A stretch of DNA of 64,000 bases from Hoeflea_A sp039025395 (GTDB taxonomy: Bacteria > Pseudomonadota > Alphaproteobacteria > Rhizobiales > Rhizobiaceae): NCBI GenBank assembly GCA_039025395.1, contig JBCCOK010000029.1, positions 4,034-68,033 on the forward strand. Reading direction: 5' to 3'. The position numbers were made by a program, and so were the translations under genes. This document shows, one piece after another, positions 44,852 through 54,315 of this stretch. The notes beneath the pieces are model-generated. The model was not told the DNA's origin. It did no database searches and saw only the letters and a program-made list of their open reading frames with translations. Positions within the stretch are counted from its first letter, which is position 1, and each line of letters begins with the position of its first letter.

Positions 44852-45601
44852 ATGCGTCTTGAAGGAAAAACCACACTTGTAACGGGAGCCGCTTCGGGCT
44901 TCGGGCGCGAAATTGCGCGGCGCTATGCCCATGAAGGCGCGCGCGTTGCGATCGTCGATCTTAATGGTGAAGGCGCGGCGTCCGTTGCCGAAGAGATCGG
45001 TTCTTCAGCCATTGCCATCACCTGCGACATATCGGATGCCGCCCAGGTCGGCGCCTGTGTTGCAACCACGCTCGAAACGTTTGGAAGCCTCGACATTGTC
45101 GTCAACAATGCCGGTTGGAGCCATCGCAATCAGCCGCTGATGGACGTCGATTACGATACGTTCAGGCGCGTTTTCGCAGTCAATGTCGACTCCGTTTTTC
45201 ACATGACCAAAGCCGTCGTACCCCATTGGCGGACATCAGGCGGCGGTGTCATGATCAATGTCGGTTCCACCGCCGGCATCAGACCGCGCCCGGGCCTCAG
45301 CTGGTACAACAGCTCCAAAGGCGCGGTAAACATGATGACCAAGACGCTGGCGGTTGAGCTGGCGGCCGACAAGATACGCGTATGCGGGCTTGCGCCGGTA
45401 ATGGGCGCGACCGGATTGCTTGAAACCTTTATGGGCATGCCTGACACGCCGGAAAATCGGGCGAGATTCCTTGCCACGATCCCGCTTGGCCGTCTTTGCG
45501 AGCCCAAAGACATGGCCAATGCGGCCCTCTACCTGGCTTCAGATGAAGCCGAATTCATAACCGGCGTCGTCCTCGAGGTCGACGGCGGGCGGACGATCTG
45601 A
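44852..45601 (+). CDS. Short-chain dehydrogenase/reductase (SDR)
   Basis: A 249-aa classical SDR. The cofactor motif is TGAASGFGREIA near the N-terminus, NNAG lies near 88, and the catalytic Ser and Tyr-x-x-x-Lys are seen in NVGSTAG (near 138) and WYNSSKGA (near 151). An Asp after the second strand (VDLNGEG) favours NAD(H) over NADP(H). It oxidises or reduces an alcohol/ketone pair in the same operon as the ALDH and GMC genes. ATG 44852 was chosen over the TTG 9 bases upstream. Confidence 0.92.
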   Translation: MRLEGKTTLVTGAASGFGREIARRYAHEGARVAIVDLNGEGAASVAEEIGSSAIAITCDISDAAQVGACVATTLETFGSLDIVVNNAGWSHRNQPLMDVDYDTFRRVFAVNVDSVFHMTKAVVPHWRTSGGGVMINVGSTAGIRPRPGLSWYNSSKGAVNMMTKTLAVELAADKIRVCGLAPVMGATGLLETFMGMPDTPENRARFLATIPLGRLCEPKDMANAALYLASDEAEFITGVVLEVDGGRTI

Positions 45602-45724
45602 CGCAAAGTCGCGCATCGAGCCGGGAACGGTCGGACAGTTTCTCTTCAGGGCCCGACCGCTCCCATTCAACCGGGGAAACCCGAGCAAGAACCCCGGCAA
45701 TGACTGGGACCAAGGGAGGACTAA

Positions 45725-47425
45725 ATGGGTTACTTCAGATCTTCAAAAGACGGTGCACTGGAACGTGCTGTCGTCGAATACACTGCCGGCAAGATGAGCC
45801 GCCGAGGATTCATCAAACGCGCTCTCGCCCTCGGCGTAACCGCCGGAATGGCTGGCGCCCTGGCAACAGCTTGGTCCGGTAAGGCGATTGCCCAGTCGAC
45901 CACGGCCACGCCGCAACCCGACGGCGAGTTTGATTTCATCATCATCGGAACCGGTTCTGGCGGAGCGGCTTGCGCCCATCAGCTTGCAAAAAGCGGCGGC
46001 AGGATTCTTGTTCTGGAAGCAGGGCGTAACGATGACCTTGAAGAGGTGCACGACTCCCGTCTTTGGGCCGCCGCCTTGGGAACCGACGCCACGAAATGGT
46101 TCGAAACACTGCCGTCGACCCACACCGACAAACGCAATCACATGTGGCCGCGCGGCAATGTGCTCGGCGGCACCTCTGCCCTTAACGCCATGGTCTTTGC
46201 CCGTGGTCACAAGACGGACTACGACAACTGGGCCGAGATGGGCGCAACCGGCTGGAGCTTTGATGAGGTTCTGCCGTATTTCATGTCGATGGAAAGCTAC
46301 GAGCCGGGCGGGAAGAACCGCGGCACCGACGGTCCGCTTTTCATCAGCCAGCCGAAAGACCCGAACAAACATGAAGGCGCCATCGCTTTCATGAATTCGG
46401 CGGCCGACCTCGGCTACAAGGAAACACCCTCTTTCAATTCCGACCGCATGTCCGGACAGGCGTGGATCGATTTCAATATCAAGGACCAACGCCGTCAGTC
46501 GTCCGCCACTGCTTTTCTCCGGCCGATCATGGAGAGCGGCAACGTAACCGTATTGACGGATGCACCGGTTCAGAAACTGAATTTCGATGGCAACAGATGC
46601 ACCGGCGTTACCTACCTGCACAACGGTGAACCAGTTTCGATCCAGGCCGGCTCCGAAGTCATCCTTGCCGCGGGCGCAGTCGACAGTCCGAAGCTGCTGA
46701 TGCTTTCAGGCATCGGTATTGCATCGGATCTGCAACAGCTCGGCATTGATACCGTGGCGGATCTGCCTGTCGGCGTCGGGCTTCAGGACCACATTCTGGG
46801 TGCCGGCGTCAACTACGAGGCAAGCGGTCCGGTTCCGGTGTCCCACTACAACCACTCCGAGGTTTACATGTGGGAGCGTTCCGACAGCTCCTTCCGTTCT
46901 CCCGACATGATCGCTCTTTATGTATCGGTGCCGTTTGCCTCCACCGGGCACAAGCTCGACTATGAGCACGGCTATTGCATGCTTTCCGGTGTGGCAACGC
47001 CGCAGTCGCGCGGGTATGTGAAGTTGGCGTCGGCCAATCCCGCCGACGCACCGATCATCGAGACAAACTACCTGGCTGAAGAGCAGGATTGGAAATCCTA
47101 TAGGGCCGCGACTGAACTGTGCCGGGAACTCGGCGCCAGCGACCACTACAAGGCATTTCGCAAGCGCGAGTCTCTGCCGCAGAAGGACGGCGACCTCACC
47201 GACGCGGAGTGGCGGGAGTTCCTGGCGGCTTCGGTCAACACCTATTTCCATCCGACATCCACTTGCCAGATCGGCAAGGTCGTCGATCCGGATCTCAGGG
47301 TGAAGGGAATCGATGGCCTGCGCATTGCCGATGCCTCGGTCATGCCGCGCATCACGACATCGAACACCAACGCTCCAACGATGATGATCGGCTGGCGTGC
47401 AGGAGAGATGATCACCGGCACCTGA
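45725..47425 (+). CDS. GMC-family FAD oxidoreductase, Tat-exported (choline/alcohol dehydrogenase-like)
   Basis: A 566-aa glucose-methanol-choline oxidoreductase. Residues 19-50 form a twin-arginine signal (SRRGFIKRALALGVTAG, then ALATAWSG), so the folded FAD protein is probably exported. The FAD motif IIIGTGSGGAACAHQLA follows, then GMC signature 1 (RGNVLGGTSALNAMVFARG) and the signature 2 region (AAGAVDSPKLLMLSG); a catalytic His lies near the C-terminus (NTYFHPTSTCQIG). Close relatives oxidise choline, polyethylene glycol or other primary alcohols. GGAGG precedes ATG 45725. A periplasmic GMC enzyme beside a cytosolic ALDH and SDR is unusual: its aldehyde product would have to be taken up first. 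Confidence 0.92.
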   Translation: MGYFRSSKDGALERAVVEYTAGKMSRRGFIKRALALGVTAGMAGALATAWSGKAIAQSTTATPQPDGEFDFIIIGTGSGGAACAHQLAKSGGRILVLEAGRNDDLEEVHDSRLWAAALGTDATKWFETLPSTHTDKRNHMWPRGNVLGGTSALNAMVFARGHKTDYDNWAEMGATGWSFDEVLPYFMSMESYEPGGKNRGTDGPLFISQPKDPNKHEGAIAFMNSAADLGYKETPSFNSDRMSGQAWIDFNIKDQRRQSSATAFLRPIMESGNVTVLTDAPVQKLNFDGNRCTGVTYLHNGEPVSIQAGSEVILAAGAVDSPKLLMLSGIGIASDLQQLGIDTVADLPVGVGLQDHILGAGVNYEASGPVPVSHYNHSEVYMWERSDSSFRSPDMIALYVSVPFASTGHKLDYEHGYCMLSGVATPQSRGYVKLASANPADAPIIETNYLAEEQDWKSYRAATELCRELGASDHYKAFRKRESLPQKDGDLTDAEWREFLAASVNTYFHPTSTCQIGKVVDPDLRVKGIDGLRIADASVMPRITTSNTNAPTMMIGWRAGEMITGT

Positions 47426-47556
47426 TAGCCTGTTGCACCTGATTTGGAACTGCCCGGTCCGCTCTATGCAGGCCGGGCATTCCTTTGCGTGTTTACGTTG
47501 CCCGGATCGTGGTCCCTGTTGGTTGAGACATTGCAACGTGATGCCAAGCAGGCTTT

Positions 47557-49053
47557 TCAGATCCAGTCCAGAATCACGCCATCGCGATGTTCGACGAAGA
47601 TACGCGGCGGTCCCCGCTCGGTTTCCGGAGCGCTTTTATCTGCAAGCGACGCCGACTTGGCCGCCAACTCTTCCATGCTGACGACGCGTAGTCCGGACGC
47701 CGTCAATGCGGACTTTAAGTCTTCGCGACGGTCGTTTATCGCGACGCCGTGGTCCGTCACAACCAGATCGACATTTTCGCCGAGCGTCGTAAGCGTTCGG
47801 ACTTTCGGTACGATTTTTGCAAATCCGCCACCTGTCAAAGTCGTCGTAACGATACTGAGCTTCGCACCCTGGGCGGCATCCGGATGTCCGCCCGGCCCAC
47901 CTAGCAAGCGTCCATCCGCCCCGGTAACAACATTGACGTTGAAGTTCACGTCCACTTCCACAGCGCCCAACAGCATGACCGACAAGGAATCGACACGCGC
48001 GTTGGCATTGAGCGGGCTTGCATAGTCGGTCGCCGACATCATGTGATGTGCAGGATTGGAAATCGATGACCGAACAGCAGCCAGATCAAAGCATTGCACG
48101 TCGAACACATCCTGAAAGAGACCGGCTTCAAGGAGTTCGCAATGCGCACCGGTTATTCCGCCCGACAAAAAAGAGCCGACGACAGAATTTTCAGCCATGA
48201 GCTTGCCTACATAAGGCATGCAGCCAAGCGAATATCCCCCTGCTCCGCTCTGGATTGAGAACGCGCTGTCGAGCAAACCCGCGGCCTTTATTGCCGTTGC
48301 CACACGCGCGCCGATGGTCTGGGCAGCCGGCGTTGCTGATGGGACCGTCGAACCGGACCGGATTCCGGCAATGTCTCCGGGTTCCCGCAGGGCGACGACA
48401 TGATCGACAAATGCGGCCGGTATGTCCTCGCGGGGCAGTCTTGTATCAACGACCTCATGCGCGGCCACGACGGTTTTGCGTGCGTAGCGGGCATCGACCG
48501 CCGGATACCCAAGCGGTCCGCAGGCGAATTCGCCGCCCCGGCCGGTCGCCGCACCTTCAACATGTGCCAGTGCAGCACCGATGAAGGCGACGTCGATGTC
48601 GATCTGACCCGACGAAATGGCGCGCGCACGTCCTCCGTGTGTTTGAAGCAAGGCGAAGCCATGAAGCCCGCCTCCGGCGATCGCGTCGGCCAGCGGGCCG
48701 CGCATATAGTCGGTCAGAACATGGGCGATCGTGCCGTCCCGCAGCGCCGATACCAGTGGAGCATGAACGGGAAACACTGAGCTCGGGCAGATCGTCAGCC
48801 CCTTGATACACCGGGCTTGTGCTATGGCAATCACAGCATTCAGCAGACGGTCGCCGTTACGGTAGTGGTGATGGAAGGAAAGAACCTGCCCGTCTTCGAT
48901 CTCCAGAAAATCGAAAACCTCTTCGAGCGAATTCGCGCACTTGTCGCCGGAAACAGCCGCAACGCGGTCTTCGCGCAAGGCAAATTCGGGGATGCGCTGT
49001 CCGAAATACCCCAAGGGACCGACCGGCGTCTTGACAGGAAACAAAGGCGTCAC
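47557..49053 (-). CDS. citF: Citrate lyase alpha subunit (CitF-type acyl/CoA-transferase), stand-alone
   Basis: A 498-aa protein of the CitF family, the citrate:acetyl-ACP (or CoA) transferase subunit. Recognised features are the FHHHYRNGD segment near residue 60, IQSGAGG near 270 and DHGVAINDRREDL near the C-terminus. In a true citrate lyase the genes for CitD (acyl carrier), CitE (lyase) and the ligase CitC are adjacent; none is visible here. It may therefore be a free CoA-transferase for citrate, citramalate or a related hydroxy acid. It is downstream of a class I fumarase-like gene on the same strand, 170 bases away, and ends a probable seven-gene operon. Confidence 0.85.
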   Translation of the reverse strand: MTPLFPVKTPVGPLGYFGQRIPEFALREDRVAAVSGDKCANSLEEVFDFLEIEDGQVLSFHHHYRNGDRLLNAVIAIAQARCIKGLTICPSSVFPVHAPLVSALRDGTIAHVLTDYMRGPLADAIAGGGLHGFALLQTHGGRARAISSGQIDIDVAFIGAALAHVEGAATGRGGEFACGPLGYPAVDARYARKTVVAAHEVVDTRLPREDIPAAFVDHVVALREPGDIAGIRSGSTVPSATPAAQTIGARVATAIKAAGLLDSAFSIQSGAGGYSLGCMPYVGKLMAENSVVGSFLSGGITGAHCELLEAGLFQDVFDVQCFDLAAVRSSISNPAHHMMSATDYASPLNANARVDSLSVMLLGAVEVDVNFNVNVVTGADGRLLGGPGGHPDAAQGAKLSIVTTTLTGGGFAKIVPKVRTLTTLGENVDLVVTDHGVAINDRREDLKSALTASGLRVVSMEELAAKSASLADKSAPETERGPPRIFVEHRDGVILDWI

Positions 49054-49223
49054 TGTGCCAATCCTGCGCCGCGCTTTGCCGACATCGGCATCGTAGCCAG
49101 CTGAATGGGTCGAACTAAATCCAGAATCATTCTAAAAAACTCCAAAAATACAATTACTTAATCAAATGTGCGGCGATATCCTTAGTTAGGAATGAAACGT
49201 CGGAGGCAGATAAAACAAGGGGT

Positions 49224-50741
49224 TTAGATGGAATGCTCCCGGGCGCGGGCTTTCCAAAGCGTCGGCCCGATCTGATGCAGCGACTTCCCGTCGCCGCCGA
49301 CAGCGACCGTGACCGGCATGTCTTTAACCACTAGTTCGCGGATCGCCTCCATGCCCAGATCCTCGAAAGCGACAATCCTGGCTTCGCGGATTGCCTTTCC
49401 AACAAGGACCGCCGCGCCGCCGACCGCAATCAGATAAGTCGCACCAAAGTCGGCGATATCCGCGACCGTTTCGGCACTGCGCTCGGCTTTTCCAATCATC
49501 GAAAGTAACCCCTGATCAAGCATCCGCTTTGTAAATCGGTCCATTCTCGACGAGGTCGTCGGACCGGCTGGGCCGACCACCTCATCGCCAACCGGGTCGA
49601 CCGGACCGACATAGTAGATGATCCGGCCATCGAGAGAGACGGGCAGTTTCTCGCCCTTCTCGATCATGTCGACCATGCGCTTGTGTGCCGCATCACGGGC
49701 GGTCAGGATATGCCCTGACAGGAGGATCGTCTCGCCGGTTTCCCAGTCCCGCATCGCTTCCCTTGTCAGCGAGTCCGTATCGACGCGACGAACCTCGTTT
49801 TCGCTTATGCTGTCGGCCACCTTGGGCCAAGCACCCAGATCAGGCGGATCAAGATAAGCAGGCCCGGACCCGTCCATTACGACCCTCGCATGGCGATTAG
49901 CTGCGCACTGCGGCACCAGCGCAACCGGCTTTGACGCGGCGTGCGTGGGATAGGTGGCCAGCTTCACATCGACGACGGTCGTCAGTCCGCCCAGGCCCTG
50001 CGCGCCGATTCCAAGTCCGTTAATCCGCTCATAAAGCCGCAGGCGCATCTCTTCTTCGCGCGTCTGCGGTCCTCTTTCGATGATGGAAGACATGTCGATC
50101 TCATCCATCACACAACGTTTGGCGATCAGCATCGCCTTCTCGGCACTGCCGCCAACGCCAACGCCGATGACGCCCGGCGGGCACCATCCAGCACCCAGTT
50201 TCTCTATCGTATCGACGACCCAGTCCTCGACAGAAGCCGTCGGATTGAGCATGGCGAACCGTGTCTTGTTTTCGGATCCACCACCCTTTGCGGCGATCAG
50301 AAGTTCAAGCTCGGCACCGGTACTAACCTCCACATGGGTGACCGCGGGACTGTTATCGCGTGTATTGCGGCGGTCGAATATCGGGTCGCTGACCATCGAT
50401 GCCCGCAGAGGATTGGCATCGTCGCGATAGGCAAGCCGGACGCCTTCGTTCACCAGTTCCGGCAAGGTCTGATCGCCCTCGATGAGGACCGATTGCCCCA
50501 ACCTGGCGAACACGGTCACCATACCGGTGTCCTGGCACATCGGTCGCTTGCCGAGCGCGGCCAGCCGTGAGCTTTCGAGGATCTGACCGATCGCAGCCCT
50601 TGCTGCCGAGCTTTCCTCGCGATCGTATGCGGCGGCGAGATGCCGCAGATAGTCGGGGGTGTGATAGACCGCAATATACTGCAGGGTGGCACGGACCGTC
50701 TCGACGATATCGTCCGGAGCTATGGTCGTTGCCTTCGTCAT
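49224..50741 (-). CDS. Class I fumarate hydratase-like iron-sulfur dehydratase
   Basis: A 505-aa protein with the length of fused class I fumarases. Candidate [4Fe-4S] ligands lie in MCQDTGM (near 90), AKRCVMDEIDM (near 210) and PQCAANRH (near 285); the beta-type part contains GPAGPTTSSRMD. Class I enzymes hydrate fumarate, and relatives act on mesaconate or tartrate. The placement next to CitF and a CoA-transferase rather than TCA genes suggests a hydroxy-acid route, for example mesaconate to citramalate, but fumarase activity is equally possible. Its oxygen-labile cluster implies protection in aerobic cells. GTG or ATG at 50741 is the likely start. Confidence 0.88.
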   Translation of the reverse strand: MTKATTIAPDDIVETVRATLQYIAVYHTPDYLRHLAAAYDREESSAARAAIGQILESSRLAALGKRPMCQDTGMVTVFARLGQSVLIEGDQTLPELVNEGVRLAYRDDANPLRASMVSDPIFDRRNTRDNSPAVTHVEVSTGAELELLIAAKGGGSENKTRFAMLNPTASVEDWVVDTIEKLGAGWCPPGVIGVGVGGSAEKAMLIAKRCVMDEIDMSSIIERGPQTREEEMRLRLYERINGLGIGAQGLGGLTTVVDVKLATYPTHAASKPVALVPQCAANRHARVVMDGSGPAYLDPPDLGAWPKVADSISENEVRRVDTDSLTREAMRDWETGETILLSGHILTARDAAHKRMVDMIEKGEKLPVSLDGRIIYYVGPVDPVGDEVVGPAGPTTSSRMDRFTKRMLDQGLLSMIGKAERSAETVADIADFGATYLIAVGGAAVLVGKAIREARIVAFEDLGMEAIRELVVKDMPVTVAVGGDGKSLHQIGPTLWKARAREHSI

Positions 50742-50825
50742 TGATCAGGACAATCCTGCATCACAGTTTGAAGATTGGTTGACGGCCGGCACAGCTGCCG
50801 GCCGCCGTCTTGTAAGTTATCCGGC

Positions 50826-52283
50826 CTACTTCTTGAACATATAGGTCTTGGTATTGGTGAATTCTTCCAGACCTTCGCGACCGTTTTCAACGCCCATGCC
50901 CGATTGCTTGTGGCCGCCGAAAGGAATGTCGATCCCATGAATGTGGATTTCATTCACCCATACGGTGCCGGCCTCGAGCCTGTTGGCTACGTCAATTGCC
51001 TCGTCGCGATCCGGACCCCAGACTGAAGCCGCAAGGCCAAAATCCGTGTCGTTTGCATCGTCAACGACTTCATCCACATCGCTCCAGCGGATTACCGGCA
51101 GTATAGGACCGAACGGCTCTTCGCGCACGATGCGGCTGTCCTTGGGCGGATTGTCGACGACGGTAATCGGCACGAAGTTGCCGGGCGCACTTTCGTCAAT
51201 TTCACCGCCAAGCGGCACGTCGTATCCGTTCTTCTTCACATCGGCGAACATATCCAAAAGCTTTCCATACTGCATCTTGTTCTGGATCGGCCCGAGATCG
51301 GTATTCGGGTCCATGCCGTTGCCCACCGTCTTGTCGGATGCGTAGGACAGGAAGGCTTTCATGAAGTCATCATAGATACTGTCATGGACATAAAGACGTT
51401 TGACCGCAATGCACCATTGGCCGGAGTTGCCGTAGGCCGCGTCGAACAGTGTCGGAATGAGCGGCTCGTAGTCGGTATTGGGCAATAGGATAGCCGGATC
51501 GTTGCCTCCCAGTTCCAGTGTGATCCGCTTCAGCGTGCCCGAGGACGACGACATCACCTTCTTTCCGGTGGCGATCGATCCGGTAAACGAGATCTTGTTG
51601 ACGTCCGGATGCTCGGTCAGCCACTGGCCCTGCTCATTGCCGCCTGAGACGATATTGAGCACACCCTTGGGGAAGATTTTCTGGCCGATTTCACCGAAAC
51701 GCAGCGTTCCCAGAGGCGTATGAGGCGATGGTTTCATCACCATGGTGTTGCCGGTCACCAGGCACGGCGCAATCTTCCACAAGCCAAGAAGGATCGGGAA
51801 GTTCCACGGCGTGATCGCGCCCACCACGCCGAGCGGCGTGTGGGCGATCTTGACCACATGGTCTGGTGTGTCCTCGATGACTTCGTCTTCGAGCCGGCGC
51901 TTGGCGACCTCTCTCACCCAGAAGATCGCATACTCGACCTCTGTCGTGGCCATGGAATGGCGCGGCTTGCCCTGCTCCGTTGTCAGAAGCGTGATCAATT
52001 CTTCCTTGTGCGCATCCAGCGCATCGGCGTAGGCCGAAATATAGGCGGCCCGTTCATCCCAGCTGAGCGCCGCCCAGCCAGGCTGCGCTTCCTTGGCAGC
52101 GGAGATAGCCGATTCAACCTGGTCGCGTGAAGCATTCGGCGCCTTGGCGACAGCCTCATCGGTCGCCGGGTTGATCACGTCGAAACTTTCGGCGCTGTCG
52201 ACAAGTTCGCCGTTGATCGAGTGCTTGTAAGGTCCCTTGAAGTCGATACGCACATTGTGCGCGACTGAACTCTGAATATTCAT
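50826..52283 (-). CDS. NAD(P)-dependent aldehyde dehydrogenase
   Basis: About 485 aa with ITPWNFPILLG (near 150), the general base in LELGGNDPA (near 250) and catalytic Cys in NSGQWCIAVKRL (near 285). The Asp-Pro-Ala variant after ELGG resembles the betaine/lactaldehyde-type dehydrogenases, though I cannot name a substrate. ATG 52283 has GGGAGG 7 bases upstream and is preferred over ATG 52289. It lies 27 bases after the ABC permease on the same strand, so it probably oxidises an aldehyde derived from the imported compound. Confidence 0.93.
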   Translation of the reverse strand: MNIQSSVAHNVRIDFKGPYKHSINGELVDSAESFDVINPATDEAVAKAPNASRDQVESAISAAKEAQPGWAALSWDERAAYISAYADALDAHKEELITLLTTEQGKPRHSMATTEVEYAIFWVREVAKRRLEDEVIEDTPDHVVKIAHTPLGVVGAITPWNFPILLGLWKIAPCLVTGNTMVMKPSPHTPLGTLRFGEIGQKIFPKGVLNIVSGGNEQGQWLTEHPDVNKISFTGSIATGKKVMSSSSGTLKRITLELGGNDPAILLPNTDYEPLIPTLFDAAYGNSGQWCIAVKRLYVHDSIYDDFMKAFLSYASDKTVGNGMDPNTDLGPIQNKMQYGKLLDMFADVKKNGYDVPLGGEIDESAPGNFVPITVVDNPPKDSRIVREEPFGPILPVIRWSDVDEVVDDANDTDFGLAASVWGPDRDEAIDVANRLEAGTVWVNEIHIHGIDIPFGGHKQSGMGVENGREGLEEFTNTKTYMFKK

Positions 52284-52310
52284 CTGCATACCTCCCTTTT
52301 CAACAGGTCA

Positions 52311-53333
52311 TTAGATTTGATAGCGAATATGCGGTGATCGCGCATAAAGCGCGACCATCGGCAGAATGAGAAGGCCGAACACCGTTTGCTGTGCGGCGTA
52401 GTTCAGACCCATCCCAACCAGAAATGACGTGAGCACCTGCAGGACCAGCACGCCGATGATCGTCGCGCCATAGCCACCGGTGCCGCCAAGCAGCGACGTG
52501 CCGCCCACAACCACTGCGGCGACAGTGGTAAACAAATAGGGATCGCCCACACCGACAAAACCGCCGCCGGAAAACCCCAGCAGCAGACAGCCGGTAATCG
52601 CTGCTGTCAGCCCCGAGATCGTGTAGGTTGCCACCCAGACCCGGAACTCGGAAATCTGCAGCCTTGATGCGGCTACGCGATTGCCGCCGATGGCATAGAT
52701 GGCACGGCCCGATTTCGTTCGGTTGATCCACATGATCAGAAGGAGCGCAATCGCCGCCCATATCAGAATTACGGGCGGCAGTTTCAAACCGAAGGTTGTT
52801 CCGCTGATCGACGCGATATTCGAAAACCACGCCGGAACCTGGCTGAACACCGTGCCGGAATATTGCGACCCCAAGGTGGTAAAGATCTGCGCGCAGCCGA
52901 CAACGGCAAAACCGACACCCAGTGTCAGGATCAATGCCTGGCCTTGAATGCGGTAGCTGAGAATGCCGTTTAGCAGACCGATTCCGGCGCCCATCGCCGC
53001 GATAATCAGGATCGCCAACGGCGCCGGTATGGACGTTCCGAAAAGATAGGCGAGGAGAATGTTCGAAGATCCGATGACGAACGGGATCGACAGATCCAGC
53101 CCGCCAACGGTGGCAACCATCGTTTGGCCGAGCGATGCCAGGCCAAGAAATGCGGCCAGCAGCAGAATGGACCTGATATTGTTCGCTGACGCGAAACCTT
53201 CCACCAGCAGCGACGCAACGACGAAAAGCACCACCAGCAATGCGCCGCCGAGCACAAGGCTGCCGCTTTCCGATTTCAATCGTCCGGAAAGGCGTGCCTG
53301 ACTGCCAGCTATGACATTGGTCGGCGATGTCAC
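52311..53333 (-). CDS. Sugar-type ABC transporter permease (RbsC family)
   Basis: About 340 aa with roughly 8-10 hydrophobic segments and the RbsC-like signatures LGGTGGYGATIIGV and NAIGGNR-type loop (YAIGGNRVAAS). I chose GTG 53333, preceded by GGGAGGG, because the longer open frame to 53393 has a hydrophilic non-conserved lead. It is 19 bases downstream of the second permease, so the two form a heterodimer in the membrane. It would import ribose-like sugars, polyols or autoinducer-like molecules; substrate unknown. Confidence 0.9.
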   Translation of the reverse strand: MTSPTNVIAGSQARLSGRLKSESGSLVLGGALLVVLFVVASLLVEGFASANNIRSILLLAAFLGLASLGQTMVATVGGLDLSIPFVIGSSNILLAYLFGTSIPAPLAILIIAAMGAGIGLLNGILSYRIQGQALILTLGVGFAVVGCAQIFTTLGSQYSGTVFSQVPAWFSNIASISGTTFGLKLPPVILIWAAIALLLIMWINRTKSGRAIYAIGGNRVAASRLQISEFRVWVATYTISGLTAAITGCLLLGFSGGGFVGVGDPYLFTTVAAVVVGGTSLLGGTGGYGATIIGVLVLQVLTSFLVGMGLNYAAQQTVFGLLILPMVALYARSPHIRYQI

Positions 53334-53352
53334 TTGTTTTCCCTCCCCCCAA

Positions 53353-54315
53353 TCACGCCGGCTGCAACCGGTTTTTGTTGGCGAGCAATGCAAGCATCAG
53401 CGAAATGACGAGCATGAGCCCATAGAACAGCTGTGTCATGAAGCCCGAAATCGCACCGAAATTGAACGATGAGAGAACGACAAACACCAGATACATGGCG
53501 ATGGCCCCGAGAACGGAACCGGTAATCCCGCCCTTGCCGCCTGCGAGCGAAGTCCCGCCCAGCACCAGCGCCGTAATGGCTTGCAGGGTCAGCGTATTGC
53601 CCTGCGTCGGATCGCCAGAACCGATGAGCCCGGTCAGGCACAGGGCAGCCAGGCCCGCAAAAACACCCGCTATCAGGTGGGCAGCGAACCGTGCCTTGAC
53701 GATGTCCACGCCCGCCGTATAGGCGGTGCGTTCATCGGCACCCATCAGTCGGATATGTTGAAAAACAGCAGTGCGCTGGAACAAAAACCAGATCACGAAA
53801 GCCGCAATCAGAATATAGAGAACTGGACTTAGGAGTTCAGTTCCCCATCCCCAGTCGCTAAGCCATTCCGGTGCAAACCCGCCGGGCCTGGAAAGAATCA
53901 CGAGATTGACACCTTGCAGGATCATGAAGCCGGCAAGCGTGGCAATGATCGGAGAGATCCGCACATATATGATGAAACAGGCAAGCAGCACCTGCCATAC
54001 GCAGGCCGCGGCAATTGCATAGGCAAACACGAATACCGGATTGGTAATGCCGTTTTCTGCCAACCAGACGACAATGGTCACGTTGACGAATCCGATCAGC
54101 GGTCCGATCGACAGGTCGACACCGCCCCGCCCGGCGATAGCAATCGGCGTAATGGCCACCGCCGCAAGGATCAGTGGCGCGGCAACGAGCAAGGCGCCGG
54201 CGAGGCCGACATAGGTGAAGGTCTGCGGCGCACGGACTGCCGCCATGATTCCGAGAACCAGAACCAGGCAAACCGGTACAAGGAGATGGCCGAGATTGGG
54301 AGCAAACCGGCCCAT
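53353..54315 (-). CDS. Sugar-type ABC transporter permease (RbsC family)
   Basis: A 320-aa membrane protein with about ten hydrophobic segments and RbsC landmarks: AIAGRGGVDLSIGPLIG near residue 60, YTAGVDIVKARF near 200 and LGGTSLAGGKGG near 250. Its start overlaps the ATPase stop (ATG 54315 or GTG 54318), so translation is coupled. With the adjacent permease it forms the translocation pore of a carbohydrate-uptake class 2 importer. Confidence 0.92.
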   Translation of the reverse strand: MGRFAPNLGHLLVPVCLVLVLGIMAAVRAPQTFTYVGLAGALLVAAPLILAAVAITPIAIAGRGGVDLSIGPLIGFVNVTIVVWLAENGITNPVFVFAYAIAAACVWQVLLACFIIYVRISPIIATLAGFMILQGVNLVILSRPGGFAPEWLSDWGWGTELLSPVLYILIAAFVIWFLFQRTAVFQHIRLMGADERTAYTAGVDIVKARFAAHLIAGVFAGLAALCLTGLIGSGDPTQGNTLTLQAITALVLGGTSLAGGKGGITGSVLGAIAMYLVFVVLSSFNFGAISGFMTQLFYGLMLVISLMLALLANKNRLQPA

